The notes under the pieces: model-generated | What the model saw: only the letters and a program-made list of their open reading frames with translations | The model's database searches: none | What the model was told of the DNA's origin: nothing | In this document: piece by piece, positions 24,743 to 33,580 of the stretch | Layout: each line of letters begins with the position of its first letter | Position numbering within the stretch: position 1 is the stretch's first letter | Assembly: GCA_024693715.1 (NCBI GenBank) | Contig: JAILKS010000067.1 | Span: 1 to 41,899 of the forward strand | Reading direction: 5' to 3' | Source of the DNA: Treponema sp. | GTDB lineage: Bacteria; Spirochaetota; Spirochaetia; Treponematales; Treponemataceae | DNA: 41,899 nucleotides | Made by a program: the position numbers and the translations under genes

Positions 24743-27712
24743 TTACTTTACCGATATTTCACCGATAGTGTAGCTTCCCTTTACAGTTTTAAGCTGAAGG
24801 GTTAGAACCTGTTTAGTCTGATTAGGTTTTCCAAAATTCGTATAAACCTCTGCATGAACTATTACCGGCTGTAAAATCTTCTGACTTCTTGTGCCATAAT
24901 AATTTGCTTCGATTTTATAAGTTCCGGACGGCGCCTTCTTTATACAGAATTCCTCTGGTCCATATCCCTGTGTAAAATCTCTGGACATACGGCCACCGTT
25001 TTTCGTAAGCCTATGTGCGTAATAGCATTTTTCTTTATCAGGATCTGTTACCCATAAATCAATATCACAATCATCAGTGTTCCAGGTAAGTACAATCCTT
25101 ACATCAACCGGGAAATTTTCCATGATTCTCTGATCATATTTTGAAGTGAACTTTCCTTTAATTCCGCTTGCAGCAATAATTCCCTGCATATCGTTCAAGG
25201 CAATCTGCTGAAGATGAGCATAGCGGGCATCCCATGGATGTTCTACAATATAGTACAAAGTATCGAGAGCTTTCTTGTAATATTCAAGCTTATCATCGCC
25301 CTTACTTACCTTTGACAGTTCTGCATATGCAAGACCAAGATCCCTGTAAAACATTGGGATTTCACCCTTCATCTTTACAGTCTTTTCTAAAATATCGACA
25401 GCTTCTTCGAATGCATTCCATTCAGACAGCTTTGTTCCAAGCGCACGCATTATATCTGCATTTTCAAGATTCATTTCTGCAAGATTTGAAAGAATTGTAA
25501 GCGCCTCTTTATCAAGCTTTTCGTCCTTAAAATAATCTGCTGTTTCTATATAGAACGATGGTGATTCACCGAAAGTCTTTTTAAGCTCAAGATATTTATC
25601 ATACATTTTATTTACAGAAGTACGTTTTAATTCTACAAGATATGAAGAATCAGGAGACCATGCCTGCAATGAAACTGCTGCCTGTGTTCCCCGTTGAGAA
25701 CCGCCTTCTTTTTTAGCCTGAACATCTCTTGCCGCTGCAGGTACTACTGCTTCTGACTCATACAAAACTGCTTCATTAAAAGCTTCTGCTTCTAAATAGA
25801 CTTCATCCGAAGAATTTGCACTTGACGAACGTGAACGGTTTACAGTTCTCTTTTCCTTCGGAGACTGGATTTTTCTGAATTCTTCAGGAGTAGTTAACCA
25901 CCATTTCTTAAACTCTTCAAAATCCTTTATTACTTCCGGTGAAATTCCATCACGAGGAACATTTGAATTTTTATTACGGATTAAATTGTTATATTGTTCA
26001 ATAAGTTCTTCCGGAGGAACAATTTCATATTTTACATAATCCTGGACTGTCTCAAGAACAATCAATGAGGTATCCTTTGTAACAACCTTATGCTTTTTTG
26101 CAAGAGCGATGATTTCATCCTTGTTTTCCTTATAATTCATATTGAGCTCTTCAATCTTTTTTGCAGCCCACAACTGAATTACATCAAGCTTTAAAGCATC
26201 ATCCTCGCGAACAGAAGAAATATTGTATGTTAAAGTTTCAGTTACCTTATTTCCATAACCTAAGAATATTTTTATCTGAGCTGATTTTTTCTTGAGGATT
26301 CCGCAGACATTAATATCTCCAAAGCCTTCAACTATTGAACCTGGTGCAGGATAAACTTCAGTAACCGCAGTTTTATCATAATCAATACTGATAATTCTAT
26401 AAGCCTGTGTTGACAGGAACGAAAGATTTTCTTCAACGCTATATCGGTTTACATCAACTGTAATTCCATGATTATCACGGGCAATTTTCTCAAGCATCGA
26501 ATAATCTGCACTCAGGCTGGAATTAATTACGTTTACAATTGTATATCCTTTTGTTTTAGGATAAGCTTCCTTCCAATTTGAAATTCCATCAGTCACAAGA
26601 AGTATTCCATCAATCTTTATGGCATCAAAAACAGCTGTATCAAAATCAACACAACCAAGCGAAGTAGCACCATCAAACTTTAACTTCGAAATATAGTTTT
26701 TAAGTTCCTTCGTATTATAAAACACTTCCTTTTGCTTGAGCGTATAATTGAACGGTATAAATTCAATTGCATCGATATTATTTTTTTCAACATATGAACA
26801 GATAAGCTCAGTTTCTTTTTCAATATCACGGTTTTCTGCGGAAGAAGAAACATCATAATAAATGCGGATTCCATCTATCTTCTGCTTTTTACTTTCCGGA
26901 GACTGCGATAATCCCCTGTCTGAAAAAGCATTTATATAAAAATATGAATCCTTGCCATATTCCTGCATAAACACATTATCAGAAGAAATAAATTCTGATG
27001 GAATGAATATCTTAAGGGCTTTTTTCTGAACATATCCTTTTTTAGTAAACGAGGCGTTGAATCCTGAATTCCATGAATTAAATACAATATTGTTTTCGTT
27101 ATTTTCAATTACCTTAGGCTTTATCTTCTGTTTAAAAACTTCCATGGTGAAAGAAAAATTTTCTACAGGAGAAGCAGAAAGAGGCATAAATTCATAAACC
27201 CTGCAATATTTTGAAGACTTGTCATAAATGTTAGCTGCGGTTGATAAATCCTGCTGAATTACAATTTTTACAAAACGTGAAGCATCCGGATTAAAAGGAT
27301 AAACCCTTATTCTGTAATTGTTTCCGCTTGTTTTTTCAAGAAGTCCAGGATCTACATTTCGGCGGGTAATGTCTTCAAAAACAACACGACCCTTGTCCTT
27401 TTCTACAACAACTCCATCACGAAGTTTACCGTTTATATCAAGAGCGTAACCGATTACCGACTGCCCCTTGCCCAAAGGAAATTCAATCTCACCTTCCAGA
27501 ACTCTTTTTTCAAAATTATGCAGCTCCATTTCTACGGTTGTAGTTGCAATTGTTCCGGTAACCTGCACATCTGCCTTTATATCCTTTATTTTGATGGCTT
27601 CCTGTTTTTTATTGTCAGCAGAATTCAAAACATTGACGGTGATAAAATTCTGTGACCAGGCAGAACAAAAAATTCCTGAAATAAGTGTTAAAAAAATAAA
27701 AATCTTTTTCAT
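24743..27712 (-). CDS. Exported VIT + vWA + TPR-like + DUF2135 protein
   Basis: This 989-aa protein has a signal peptide (MKKIFIFLTLISGIFCSAWS). Domains in order: a VIT domain (about 35-160, with ADVQVTGTIATTTVEMEL), a von Willebrand A domain with MIDAS-like DVSSS at 287-291 and LVTDGISNW later, a low-complexity serine/arginine stretch near 635-690, a helical TPR-like region (about 715-850), and a C-terminal DUF2135 domain (TWNTDDCDIDLWVTDP, then APSGTYKIEANYYG). VIT-vWA proteins act as metal-dependent adhesion or scaffold proteins. AGGAG lies 5 nt before the ATG. It converges on recG with 1 bp between stops and no visible terminator. Confidence 0.9.
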   Translation of the reverse strand: MKKIFIFLTLISGIFCSAWSQNFITVNVLNSADNKKQEAIKIKDIKADVQVTGTIATTTVEMELHNFEKRVLEGEIEFPLGKGQSVIGYALDINGKLRDGVVVEKDKGRVVFEDITRRNVDPGLLEKTSGNNYRIRVYPFNPDASRFVKIVIQQDLSTAANIYDKSSKYCRVYEFMPLSASPVENFSFTMEVFKQKIKPKVIENNENNIVFNSWNSGFNASFTKKGYVQKKALKIFIPSEFISSDNVFMQEYGKDSYFYINAFSDRGLSQSPESKKQKIDGIRIYYDVSSSAENRDIEKETELICSYVEKNNIDAIEFIPFNYTLKQKEVFYNTKELKNYISKLKFDGATSLGCVDFDTAVFDAIKIDGILLVTDGISNWKEAYPKTKGYTIVNVINSSLSADYSMLEKIARDNHGITVDVNRYSVEENLSFLSTQAYRIISIDYDKTAVTEVYPAPGSIVEGFGDINVCGILKKKSAQIKIFLGYGNKVTETLTYNISSVREDDALKLDVIQLWAAKKIEELNMNYKENKDEIIALAKKHKVVTKDTSLIVLETVQDYVKYEIVPPEELIEQYNNLIRNKNSNVPRDGISPEVIKDFEEFKKWWLTTPEEFRKIQSPKEKRTVNRSRSSSANSSDEVYLEAEAFNEAVLYESEAVVPAAARDVQAKKEGGSQRGTQAAVSLQAWSPDSSYLVELKRTSVNKMYDKYLELKKTFGESPSFYIETADYFKDEKLDKEALTILSNLAEMNLENADIMRALGTKLSEWNAFEEAVDILEKTVKMKGEIPMFYRDLGLAYAELSKVSKGDDKLEYYKKALDTLYYIVEHPWDARYAHLQQIALNDMQGIIAASGIKGKFTSKYDQRIMENFPVDVRIVLTWNTDDCDIDLWVTDPDKEKCYYAHRLTKNGGRMSRDFTQGYGPEEFCIKKAPSGTYKIEANYYGTRSQKILQPVIVHAEVYTNFGKPNQTKQVLTLQLKTVKGSYTIGEISVK

Positions 27713-27796
27713 GGCCGCTCCTGATTATTTGTCGTCTATAATAAAGAAAACACCAGAAAAAGATTTTTGTAACAATTTATCTGTTCTAATCTGTTT

Positions 27797-28639
27797 TTAT
27801 GCAACGTATGATTCAAGCATTCTGCTTCTTGTAGGATGCTGTAATCTTACAATTGCATGCTTTTCTATCTGTCTGATTCTTTCTTTTGTAAGCTCACATT
27901 CGTTGCCTACTTCCTGTAAAGACATTGGCTTTAATCCGTTCAAGCCGTAGCGCATTCTAAGAACCTTCTGTTCATTTGGACGAAGTGTTTTAAGAACAGA
28001 ATCAATATCTTCCTTCATTGCTTTTTCAATTACCTTTTCTTCAGGCTTTGCATAAAGCTCATCTTCACAGAAATCTGAAACAGAAGTATGTTCATTTCCT
28101 GAATTGCTGATATCTGCATCCAAAGATACCATATCTCTTGAAATATTTATCATTTCGCGAACGTGAGATGTTTCCATGCCAAGCATTTTACCAATCTCTT
28201 CATATTCCTGCTGCTCTGTTTTATTTCCGGCAACAACCTTCTTTGCCTGTTCAATTCTTACAAGCTCATTAGCCTTATTAAGAGGCAAACGGATTGCGCG
28301 GCTCTTTTCACTTACAGCCTTTAATATAGACTGATTTATCCACCATACTGCATAAGAAATAAAATGATATCCCTTTGAAACATCGAACTTTTCAATCGCA
28401 TTCAAAAGACCAATATTTCCCTCACTGATTAAATCAATAAGATCAAGACCATGATTCTGATAATTCTTTGCAACCTTTACGACAAATCTTAAATTAGCCT
28501 TTATGATTTTGTCCTTTGCAGCCTTATCACCGTTTTTTGCTTTAAGGGCAAGATCTTCTTCTTCTTCACGAGTCAAAAGAGAAATATTTTTTATATCCTT
28601 CAGATACATTGCTAAAACAGAATCATCTTCTCTAATCAT
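27797..28639 (-). CDS. Sigma-70 family RNA polymerase sigma factor, group 2 (RpoS/RpoD-like)
   Basis: The start is ATG 28639 (280 aa), because GGAGG at 28645-28649 falls within the longer GTG-started frame. Regions are clear: 1.2 (SVLAMYLKDIKNISLLTREE), 2 (KANLRFVVKVAKNYQNHGLD, then DLISEGNIGLLNAIEKFD and YAVWWINQSI), 3 (near 150-175) and 4 (LRPNEQKVLRMRYGLNG, LTKERIRQIEKHAIVRLQHP). Region 1.1 is absent, which suits an alternative group 2 factor rather than the primary RpoD. It is preceded by an excellent sigma-54 promoter, as known for rpoS of Borrelia. Target genes cannot be deduced from the window. Confidence 0.93.
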   Translation of the reverse strand: MIREDDSVLAMYLKDIKNISLLTREEEEDLALKAKNGDKAAKDKIIKANLRFVVKVAKNYQNHGLDLIDLISEGNIGLLNAIEKFDVSKGYHFISYAVWWINQSILKAVSEKSRAIRLPLNKANELVRIEQAKKVVAGNKTEQQEYEEIGKMLGMETSHVREMINISRDMVSLDADISNSGNEHTSVSDFCEDELYAKPEEKVIEKAMKEDIDSVLKTLRPNEQKVLRMRYGLNGLKPMSLQEVGNECELTKERIRQIEKHAIVRLQHPTRSRMLESYVA

Positions 28640-28670
28640 TTTAACCTCCACAGTCTATATAAACTATATA

Positions 28671-28686
28671 GCAATTTTTGTGCCAA
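28671..28686 (-). promoter_or_regulatory. Sigma-54 (-24/-12) promoter of the sigma-factor gene
   Basis: On the minus strand TTGGCAC, five A and TTGCT match the sigma-54 consensus, with exactly 10 nt between the invariant GG (28683-28684) and GC (28671-28672). The predicted start of transcription is near 28660, giving a leader of about 20 nt that contains the GGAGG ribosome site. Confidence 0.85.
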
Positions 28687-28789
28687 CTACTAGAGAAAAA
28701 TGATTTTTTTGATATTTTTTTAAAAAAAAGATAAATTTGTGCTGAATTCCTGATTTTTAACGATATTTTTGATTGAATTTCAAAAATGT

Positions 28790-28848
28790 TGTGTCAAAAA
28801 TACACAGCAGATGAATATTACCTATGGATTGAGTCAATTTGACACAGT
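28790..28848. promoter_or_regulatory. Inverted repeats upstream of the sigma-54 promoter, possible enhancer sites
   Basis: TGTGT-N7-ACACA (28790-28806) and GTCAA-T-TTGAC (about 28832-28843) lie 130-185 bp upstream of the predicted start. In addition GTGTCAAA and TTTGACAC form a long-range inverted pair. Sigma-54 activators bind such sites at this distance. No activator gene is present in the window. Confidence 0.4.
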
Positions 28849-30030
28849 TTATTTTATAAGAGTCCAGACGATATAATATTTCCGAAGATTCTGAAGCTGA
28901 TCCTTCTTTAATTCAGATTTTACGGAATAAGTTACGCCTTTATTATCAGAAAAAACAAGCTTTCCTTTCCCAAAAAGATTCATATCTGTAATATTTTCAA
29001 TCTTTACTTTTAGTTCACCCTGTGTAGTTTTAAACGAGAGATGATCCTTGTAAAAAGAAAAAATACCGTTTTCCAGAACTTCATCCTTTTTATCTTCCTG
29101 ATACCTATGCATCGTAAGCTCTGAATCAGAAAAATATGCCCTTTTACCTTCGAAATTCTTGATATAATCCTTAAGCACCTTTTCCTGATAATTATCCCAC
29201 TCTTCTACAGTGCGGAATTTAAAATCGCTCGTAAAATATCCATATTCATCTATATCTGCTGCAACACCGCATTTTTTGCAGTACACGGAATTTCTTACCG
29301 TAACGATTGAATCAATTTCACGGCATTTAGGACATACACAAAGCGAACATTCAAGCCCTTCTGCAAGATTCTTTCCCTTATATCTTATCTGATTCTGTTT
29401 CTGTTTAACGTAAGCATTTTCCTGTAAATCTTTACGGATTGCCTTAGTGATTGCCTCCGGCTGCATCTGTGCGATTTTTTCCCTGCTGTAGATGTTTACA
29501 ATACCGCCATGCATTACACCCTTTCGTTTTTCTTTTGCCCATCGTGGAGTGGTAAAATATCCGCCTTCAATTCTATAAGTTACAAGAGCAACCTGCGAGT
29601 TTTTTACAAGTTCACCAATATCTTCGGGAATATAACCTGTTCTACCGTTAAACGGAGCATTTATTTCCGGAAAAAAGCATACATTCCGACCGGTACGTAA
29701 AACTCTGGTAATCTTCATCTCAGTTAAAGAAAGATCTGTTCCCTTTGTCTGAATGATAGGTTCAAATGCCCATTTTATGAATTTTGATACAGATTCTTTT
29801 TTAAGTGCAAATTCATTAACCGCAAAATACATCTGCTGAGGAAAACTAAGTCCTGTTAAAAAAGCATCATCATCCGTACTGCGATTGGACACAACAAGGT
29901 ACGGACCTTTTAAATCTGACGGAGCTAAATCATAAGAATATTTATATTTTCGTTTTATCCTGGATTTTGAAACACCTCTTACCAAAGACCAGAATTTCTG
30001 ATGCCGTTTATATCCTTTAGATTCATTCAT
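28849..30030 (-). CDS. PlsC-like acyltransferase-fold protein with C-terminal zinc ribbon
   Basis: This 393-aa protein has an acyltransferase-like N-terminal domain: YLVVSNRSTDDDAF (residues 44-57) stands where the HX4D motif is expected, and CFFPEINAPFNGRTG (118-132) where FPEG is expected. The catalytic His is Arg50 (codon CGC), while the Asp (D55) remains. A zinc ribbon with CPKC and CKKC follows at about 233-257, then a PH-like beta-rich C-terminus. No membrane segment is evident. Classical family members acylate lysophosphatidate. Here activity is doubtful, or the substrate differs. It lies 7 bp downstream of the O-methyltransferase gene, in one transcript. Confidence 0.7.
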   Translation of the reverse strand: MNESKGYKRHQKFWSLVRGVSKSRIKRKYKYSYDLAPSDLKGPYLVVSNRSTDDDAFLTGLSFPQQMYFAVNEFALKKESVSKFIKWAFEPIIQTKGTDLSLTEMKITRVLRTGRNVCFFPEINAPFNGRTGYIPEDIGELVKNSQVALVTYRIEGGYFTTPRWAKEKRKGVMHGGIVNIYSREKIAQMQPEAITKAIRKDLQENAYVKQKQNQIRYKGKNLAEGLECSLCVCPKCREIDSIVTVRNSVYCKKCGVAADIDEYGYFTSDFKFRTVEEWDNYQEKVLKDYIKNFEGKRAYFSDSELTMHRYQEDKKDEVLENGIFSFYKDHLSFKTTQGELKVKIENITDMNLFGKGKLVFSDNKGVTYSVKSELKKDQLQNLRKYYIVWTLIK

Positions 30031-30037
30031 AACCTAA

Positions 30038-30622
30038 TTATCGGCTGATTTTCCTGCTAACTCCAATTTTATCGCCGAAATTATAGAATACCGTTTCAAA
30101 TTCAACATTATTTTCAAGAAAATCTATATATTTCTGAATCTTTTTAACAAGTTTTTTTGTGCTGTAATTGTGGGTAAGCGTTAAATCTTCGACCATACCG
30201 TGAAATGAAAGATTATCTGAAACAATCACGCCGCCTTCCCTAAGATTATGCTTGTATTTTTCAAACAGTTTTATGTACTGAGCCTTTGGTCCGTCTATAA
30301 AAATCAAATCGAATTTTTCATCAAGCTCAAGCTGTGCAGCATCTGCTAAAATTAAAGTTATACGGTCACTAAGCTTTGCATCCGATACATTCTGTTTTGC
30401 CTTTACGTGACGATCAATATCTATCTCTATGGATGTAACTTTTACATCGCTGCCTGAAAGTGCAAATTTTATTGTCGAATAACCTATGGCCGTTCCTATT
30501 TCAAGTACAGATTTAACATCATGCTCTTTAATGTAATTGCAGATAAAATCACTGCCTTCATCCTGCATGATTGGAACAGAATTTTTCTTTGCATAAATTT
30601 TTATAGAAGAAAGTTCAGACAT
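30038..30622 (-). CDS. Class I SAM-dependent O-methyltransferase (COMT-like family 3)
   Basis: This 194-aa protein has the SAM-binding motif SVLEIGTAIGYSTIKFA near 38-54, the acidic loop VTSIEIDIDRH, LILADAAQLE, and DLIFIDGPKAQYIKLFEKY near 105-123, followed by GGVIVSDNL. This is the pattern of bacterial catechol-O-methyltransferase-like proteins, which include the tRNA wobble 5-hydroxyuridine methyltransferase TrmR; the substrate is not proven here. There is no Shine-Dalgarno and TATAAT ends 6 nt before the ATG. It is divergent from asnS and co-transcribed with the PlsC-like gene. Confidence 0.88.
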   Translation of the reverse strand: MSELSSIKIYAKKNSVPIMQDEGSDFICNYIKEHDVKSVLEIGTAIGYSTIKFALSGSDVKVTSIEIDIDRHVKAKQNVSDAKLSDRITLILADAAQLELDEKFDLIFIDGPKAQYIKLFEKYKHNLREGGVIVSDNLSFHGMVEDLTLTHNYSTKKLVKKIQKYIDFLENNVEFETVFYNFGDKIGVSRKISR

Positions 30623-30628
30623 AAACTC

Positions 30629-30657
30629 ATTATAAAGACTGAAAAAAAGAGTTACAA
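30629..30657 (-). promoter_or_regulatory. O-methyltransferase promoter, candidate leaderless start
   Basis: On the minus strand TTGTAA (30652-30657), a 17-bp spacer and TATAAT (30629-30634) end 6 nt before the ATG at 30622. No ribosome site is present. Confidence 0.65.
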
Positions 30658-30692
30658 GCAGAAAACCGTCCCTTTAAATTATCTTCATCTAT

Positions 30693-30721
30693 TTGTATAA
30701 AACATTAAAAAATGCTAAACT
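30693..30721 (+). promoter_or_regulatory. asnS promoter
   Basis: TTGTAT (30693-30698), a 17-bp spacer and TAAACT (30716-30721) stand about 40 bp before the asnS ATG, which has AAAGGAGA upstream. Confidence 0.6.
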
Positions 30722-30761
30722 ATGAAAATATTTACATCCATTATAAAAGGAGATTTTTTTT

Positions 30762-32222
30762 ATGGTACCAGTTTTAATCAAAGATTTACTTACTTCAAAA
30801 CCAGACGGACAAACAGTAAAAGTTTGTGGATGGGTACGTTCTGTACGTGACTCAAAAGGGCTTGTTTTTATTCAGGTTAATGATGGAAGCTGCTTTTCAA
30901 ATATCCAGCTCACCTTTGACCGCTCTAATCCTTCTAATAATGCAGATGTAAATAATATTGAAGAAGAACTCAAAAAACTCAACACAGGTGCTTCAATCCG
31001 TGCAGAAGGCGCGTTAATTGAATCTCCTGCAAGCGGACAGGCAGTTGAGGTTACTCTTGAAAAAATGGAATGTCTTGGACAGTGCAATCCTGACGAATAT
31101 CCTTTGCAGAAAAACAAGATGTCTATGGAATATCTTCGTGATGTTGCACATCTTCGCGCAAGAACAAACACTTTCGGTGCAGTTTACAGAATCAGAAACC
31201 AGATGGCATTTGCAATTCATTCCTTCTTCCAGGAAAGAGGCTTCCAGTATATCAACGCACCGGAAATCACCTGTTCTGACTGTGAAGGGGCCGGTGAAAT
31301 GTTCCAGGTAACAACCCTGAGCATGGAAAAAATTGCAGAAATGGGAGTTAAAGCCGGAATCGGTGGAATGAAAATAGAAGATGCCCACAAAATTGTAGAT
31401 TACAGCAAGGACTTTTTCGGTAAAAAAGCAAATCTTACTGTTTCAGGACAGCTTGAAGCAGAAACACTTGCAACTGCACTTTCAAGAGTTTATACCTTCG
31501 GACCTACCTTCCGCGCAGAAAATTCAAACACACCTCGTCACCTTGCAGAATTCTGGATGTGTGAACCGGAAATGGCATTCTACGACCTCGAAGACGACAT
31601 GGACATTCAGGAGGAATTCGTTAAATATCTTTTGAACTGGGCTTTAACAAAATGCCGCGAAGACCTTGAATTTTTCGACAAACGAATACAGCCGGGTTTA
31701 ATTGAAAGTTTAACGAAGGTTGCAAATGCTAAATTCGTGAGAATCAGTTATACAGATGCAATTGCGAAACTCGAAGAAGCTGCAGCAAACGGTGCAAAAT
31801 TTGAATTTAAACCTTACTGGGGATGTGATATAGCAACAGAACATGAACGCTATCTTACCGAAAAAATATTTGACGGACCTGTAATGGTTTTCAACTATCC
31901 AAAGGAAATAAAATCCTTCTATATGAAACTCAACGAAGACAAAAAAACAGTAAAAGCAGTTGATGTTCTTGTTCCTGGAATTGGTGAGCTTATCGGAGGT
32001 TCTGAGCGTGAAGAGGATTACGACAAGCTTCTTGCAGCATGTAAAGAACGCAATATGGATATGTCAAATTATGAATGGTATCTTGATTTGAGAAGATTCG
32101 GAACAGTTCCACATTCAGGCTTTGGTCTTGGTTTTGAACGATTGATACGCTACATTACAGGAATGGAAAATATCAGGGATGTTATTCCATATCCACGTGC
32201 TCCAAAACTTGCAGATTTCTAA
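30762..32222 (+). CDS. asnS: Asparaginyl-tRNA synthetase
   Basis: This 486-aa class IIb synthetase has an N-terminal OB-fold anticodon domain (VKVCGWVRSVRDSKGLVFIQ near 20-39). The catalytic core has the motif 2 region (FGPTFRAENSNTPRHLAEFW near 247-266) and the motif 3 end GLGFERLIRYITGMENIRDV near 453-472. An insert of about 70 residues around 185-235 is common in AsnRS. AAAGGAGA precedes the ATG. The YihY-cNMP gene follows after 15 bp without a terminator, so they are probably co-transcribed. Its presence suggests direct charging of tRNA-Asn. Confidence 0.96.
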   Translation: MVPVLIKDLLTSKPDGQTVKVCGWVRSVRDSKGLVFIQVNDGSCFSNIQLTFDRSNPSNNADVNNIEEELKKLNTGASIRAEGALIESPASGQAVEVTLEKMECLGQCNPDEYPLQKNKMSMEYLRDVAHLRARTNTFGAVYRIRNQMAFAIHSFFQERGFQYINAPEITCSDCEGAGEMFQVTTLSMEKIAEMGVKAGIGGMKIEDAHKIVDYSKDFFGKKANLTVSGQLEAETLATALSRVYTFGPTFRAENSNTPRHLAEFWMCEPEMAFYDLEDDMDIQEEFVKYLLNWALTKCREDLEFFDKRIQPGLIESLTKVANAKFVRISYTDAIAKLEEAAANGAKFEFKPYWGCDIATEHERYLTEKIFDGPVMVFNYPKEIKSFYMKLNEDKKTVKAVDVLVPGIGELIGGSEREEDYDKLLAACKERNMDMSNYEWYLDLRRFGTVPHSGFGLGFERLIRYITGMENIRDVIPYPRAPKLADF

Positions 32223-32237
32223 TCTGAAGGAAACCTT

Positions 32238-33554
32238 TTGAAAATAAAAAGTCCTAAGTTTAAGAACATTCTTGATAATCTCAAAGGAAAGCTTTATAAG
32301 TTCGGGCAGTTGATTTATTTAACCTGCCTGAACTTTAACGACAACCAGCTTTACGAAAGTGCAAATTCCTGTTCCTTCGGTTTTATCTTCTCGTTTGCAC
32401 CTATTACACTTATGACTTTAACTCTCATGGTTGGACTTTTAAGAAACAGTAAAACAATATTAAACTATGTATTAAAATTTATAGAGCAGTTCAAGAATGT
32501 TTTTGATTTAACGCCTGTTTTAAAAGAAGTAATGAACATGAAAAGCTTATCAGTAATTGATTTCGTTCTTGCTATCTGGGTTATATGGATGGCAAGAAAG
32601 CTTTTTGCGACTGTCGTACAGGCAATGTCAAGAATCTTCAAAAGTGTTACAAAACGAAACACTTTATGGTATCAGCTTATAATGTTTGTAATTGAATTCC
32701 TTCTGATATTCATAATTATTGCTCTTATAATCGGCATTTTCTGTTTGAATCGTCTGAACAGTTTTCCTGTTTTTCAACAACTCAATGACTTTTTACCTCT
32801 TGTCTTTCTTGCAAAATTAAGTACAAATGCTGAATTTGTAATCTATTCGATAATATTTGTTTTTACAGCTCTCATTTATAAATTAGGACCAGGTGTTGAA
32901 ATTAAACGAAAGACTTCAATCTTTTATGCAGCCCTTTCGACAATTTCATTTTACATAACATCACGTTTTATACGGTTCTTCTTTAACTCTTCCAATTACA
33001 GTTTAGTTTATGGAGCAATCAGTTCCCTTATAATATTGATGATTCTTGTCTGGTTCTTTTTTTCCATCTTTTTGTTCTGCGCCCAGATGATGCATTCAAG
33101 AATGTTCCTCGACAGTCTTTCGTTCGGTGTATTATATCTTGCTCCTGTAAAAGAAAATGAACTTACAAAATGGGGAAAATTCATTCTAAAGGTATTCAGA
33201 AAACCAGTCGCTGATACAACAAAATATTCAACAAAAACATATAAACAAGGTGATAAAATATTTTCTGCAGGCGAAAATGCAGATTATGTTTATTACATAA
33301 GAAGTGGAAATGTAACAAGAATTTCTGCAGAAAATAAAACCTCGGTATTAAAGGAAGGCTCTTTCTTCGGAGAGATTCACTGTATTTTGAATCAGACAAG
33401 AACCGATACTGCAACAGCAAAAACAGAATGCTCCATAACTGCAATTAAATCTCACGATTTCATAAAGCTTCTGAGGAATAATCCTAAAGCATCTGCAAAA
33501 GCCATATCGAAGGTTTCAAAATATACAGCAGAGCTTTACGAAAATGAACAGTAA
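32238..33554 (+). CDS. YihY/BrkB-family membrane protein fused to a cyclic-nucleotide-binding domain
   Basis: This 438-aa protein starts at TTG (32238), with GAAGGAAA a few bases upstream; no ATG occurs early in the frame. Residues about 20-310 form the YihY fold, with six or so membrane segments (SCSFGFIFSFAPITLMTLTL near 44-63, and GAISSLIILMILVWFFFSIF in the last pair). The C-terminal 110 residues are a cNMP-binding-like beta barrel: YKQGDKIFSAGENADYVYYI, SGNVTRI, then EGSFFGEIHCILNQTRT, where the GE of the phosphate-binding cassette is present. YihY proteins were once misnamed RNase BN; their role is uncertain. The fusion suggests a ligand-gated transporter or sensor. Confidence 0.85.
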   Translation: MKIKSPKFKNILDNLKGKLYKFGQLIYLTCLNFNDNQLYESANSCSFGFIFSFAPITLMTLTLMVGLLRNSKTILNYVLKFIEQFKNVFDLTPVLKEVMNMKSLSVIDFVLAIWVIWMARKLFATVVQAMSRIFKSVTKRNTLWYQLIMFVIEFLLIFIIIALIIGIFCLNRLNSFPVFQQLNDFLPLVFLAKLSTNAEFVIYSIIFVFTALIYKLGPGVEIKRKTSIFYAALSTISFYITSRFIRFFFNSSNYSLVYGAISSLIILMILVWFFFSIFLFCAQMMHSRMFLDSLSFGVLYLAPVKENELTKWGKFILKVFRKPVADTTKYSTKTYKQGDKIFSAGENADYVYYIRSGNVTRISAENKTSVLKEGSFFGEIHCILNQTRTDTATAKTECSITAIKSHDFIKLLRNNPKASAKAISKVSKYTAELYENEQ

Positions 33555-33580
33555 AATCCCTTCAAAAGAATCAATCGCAT

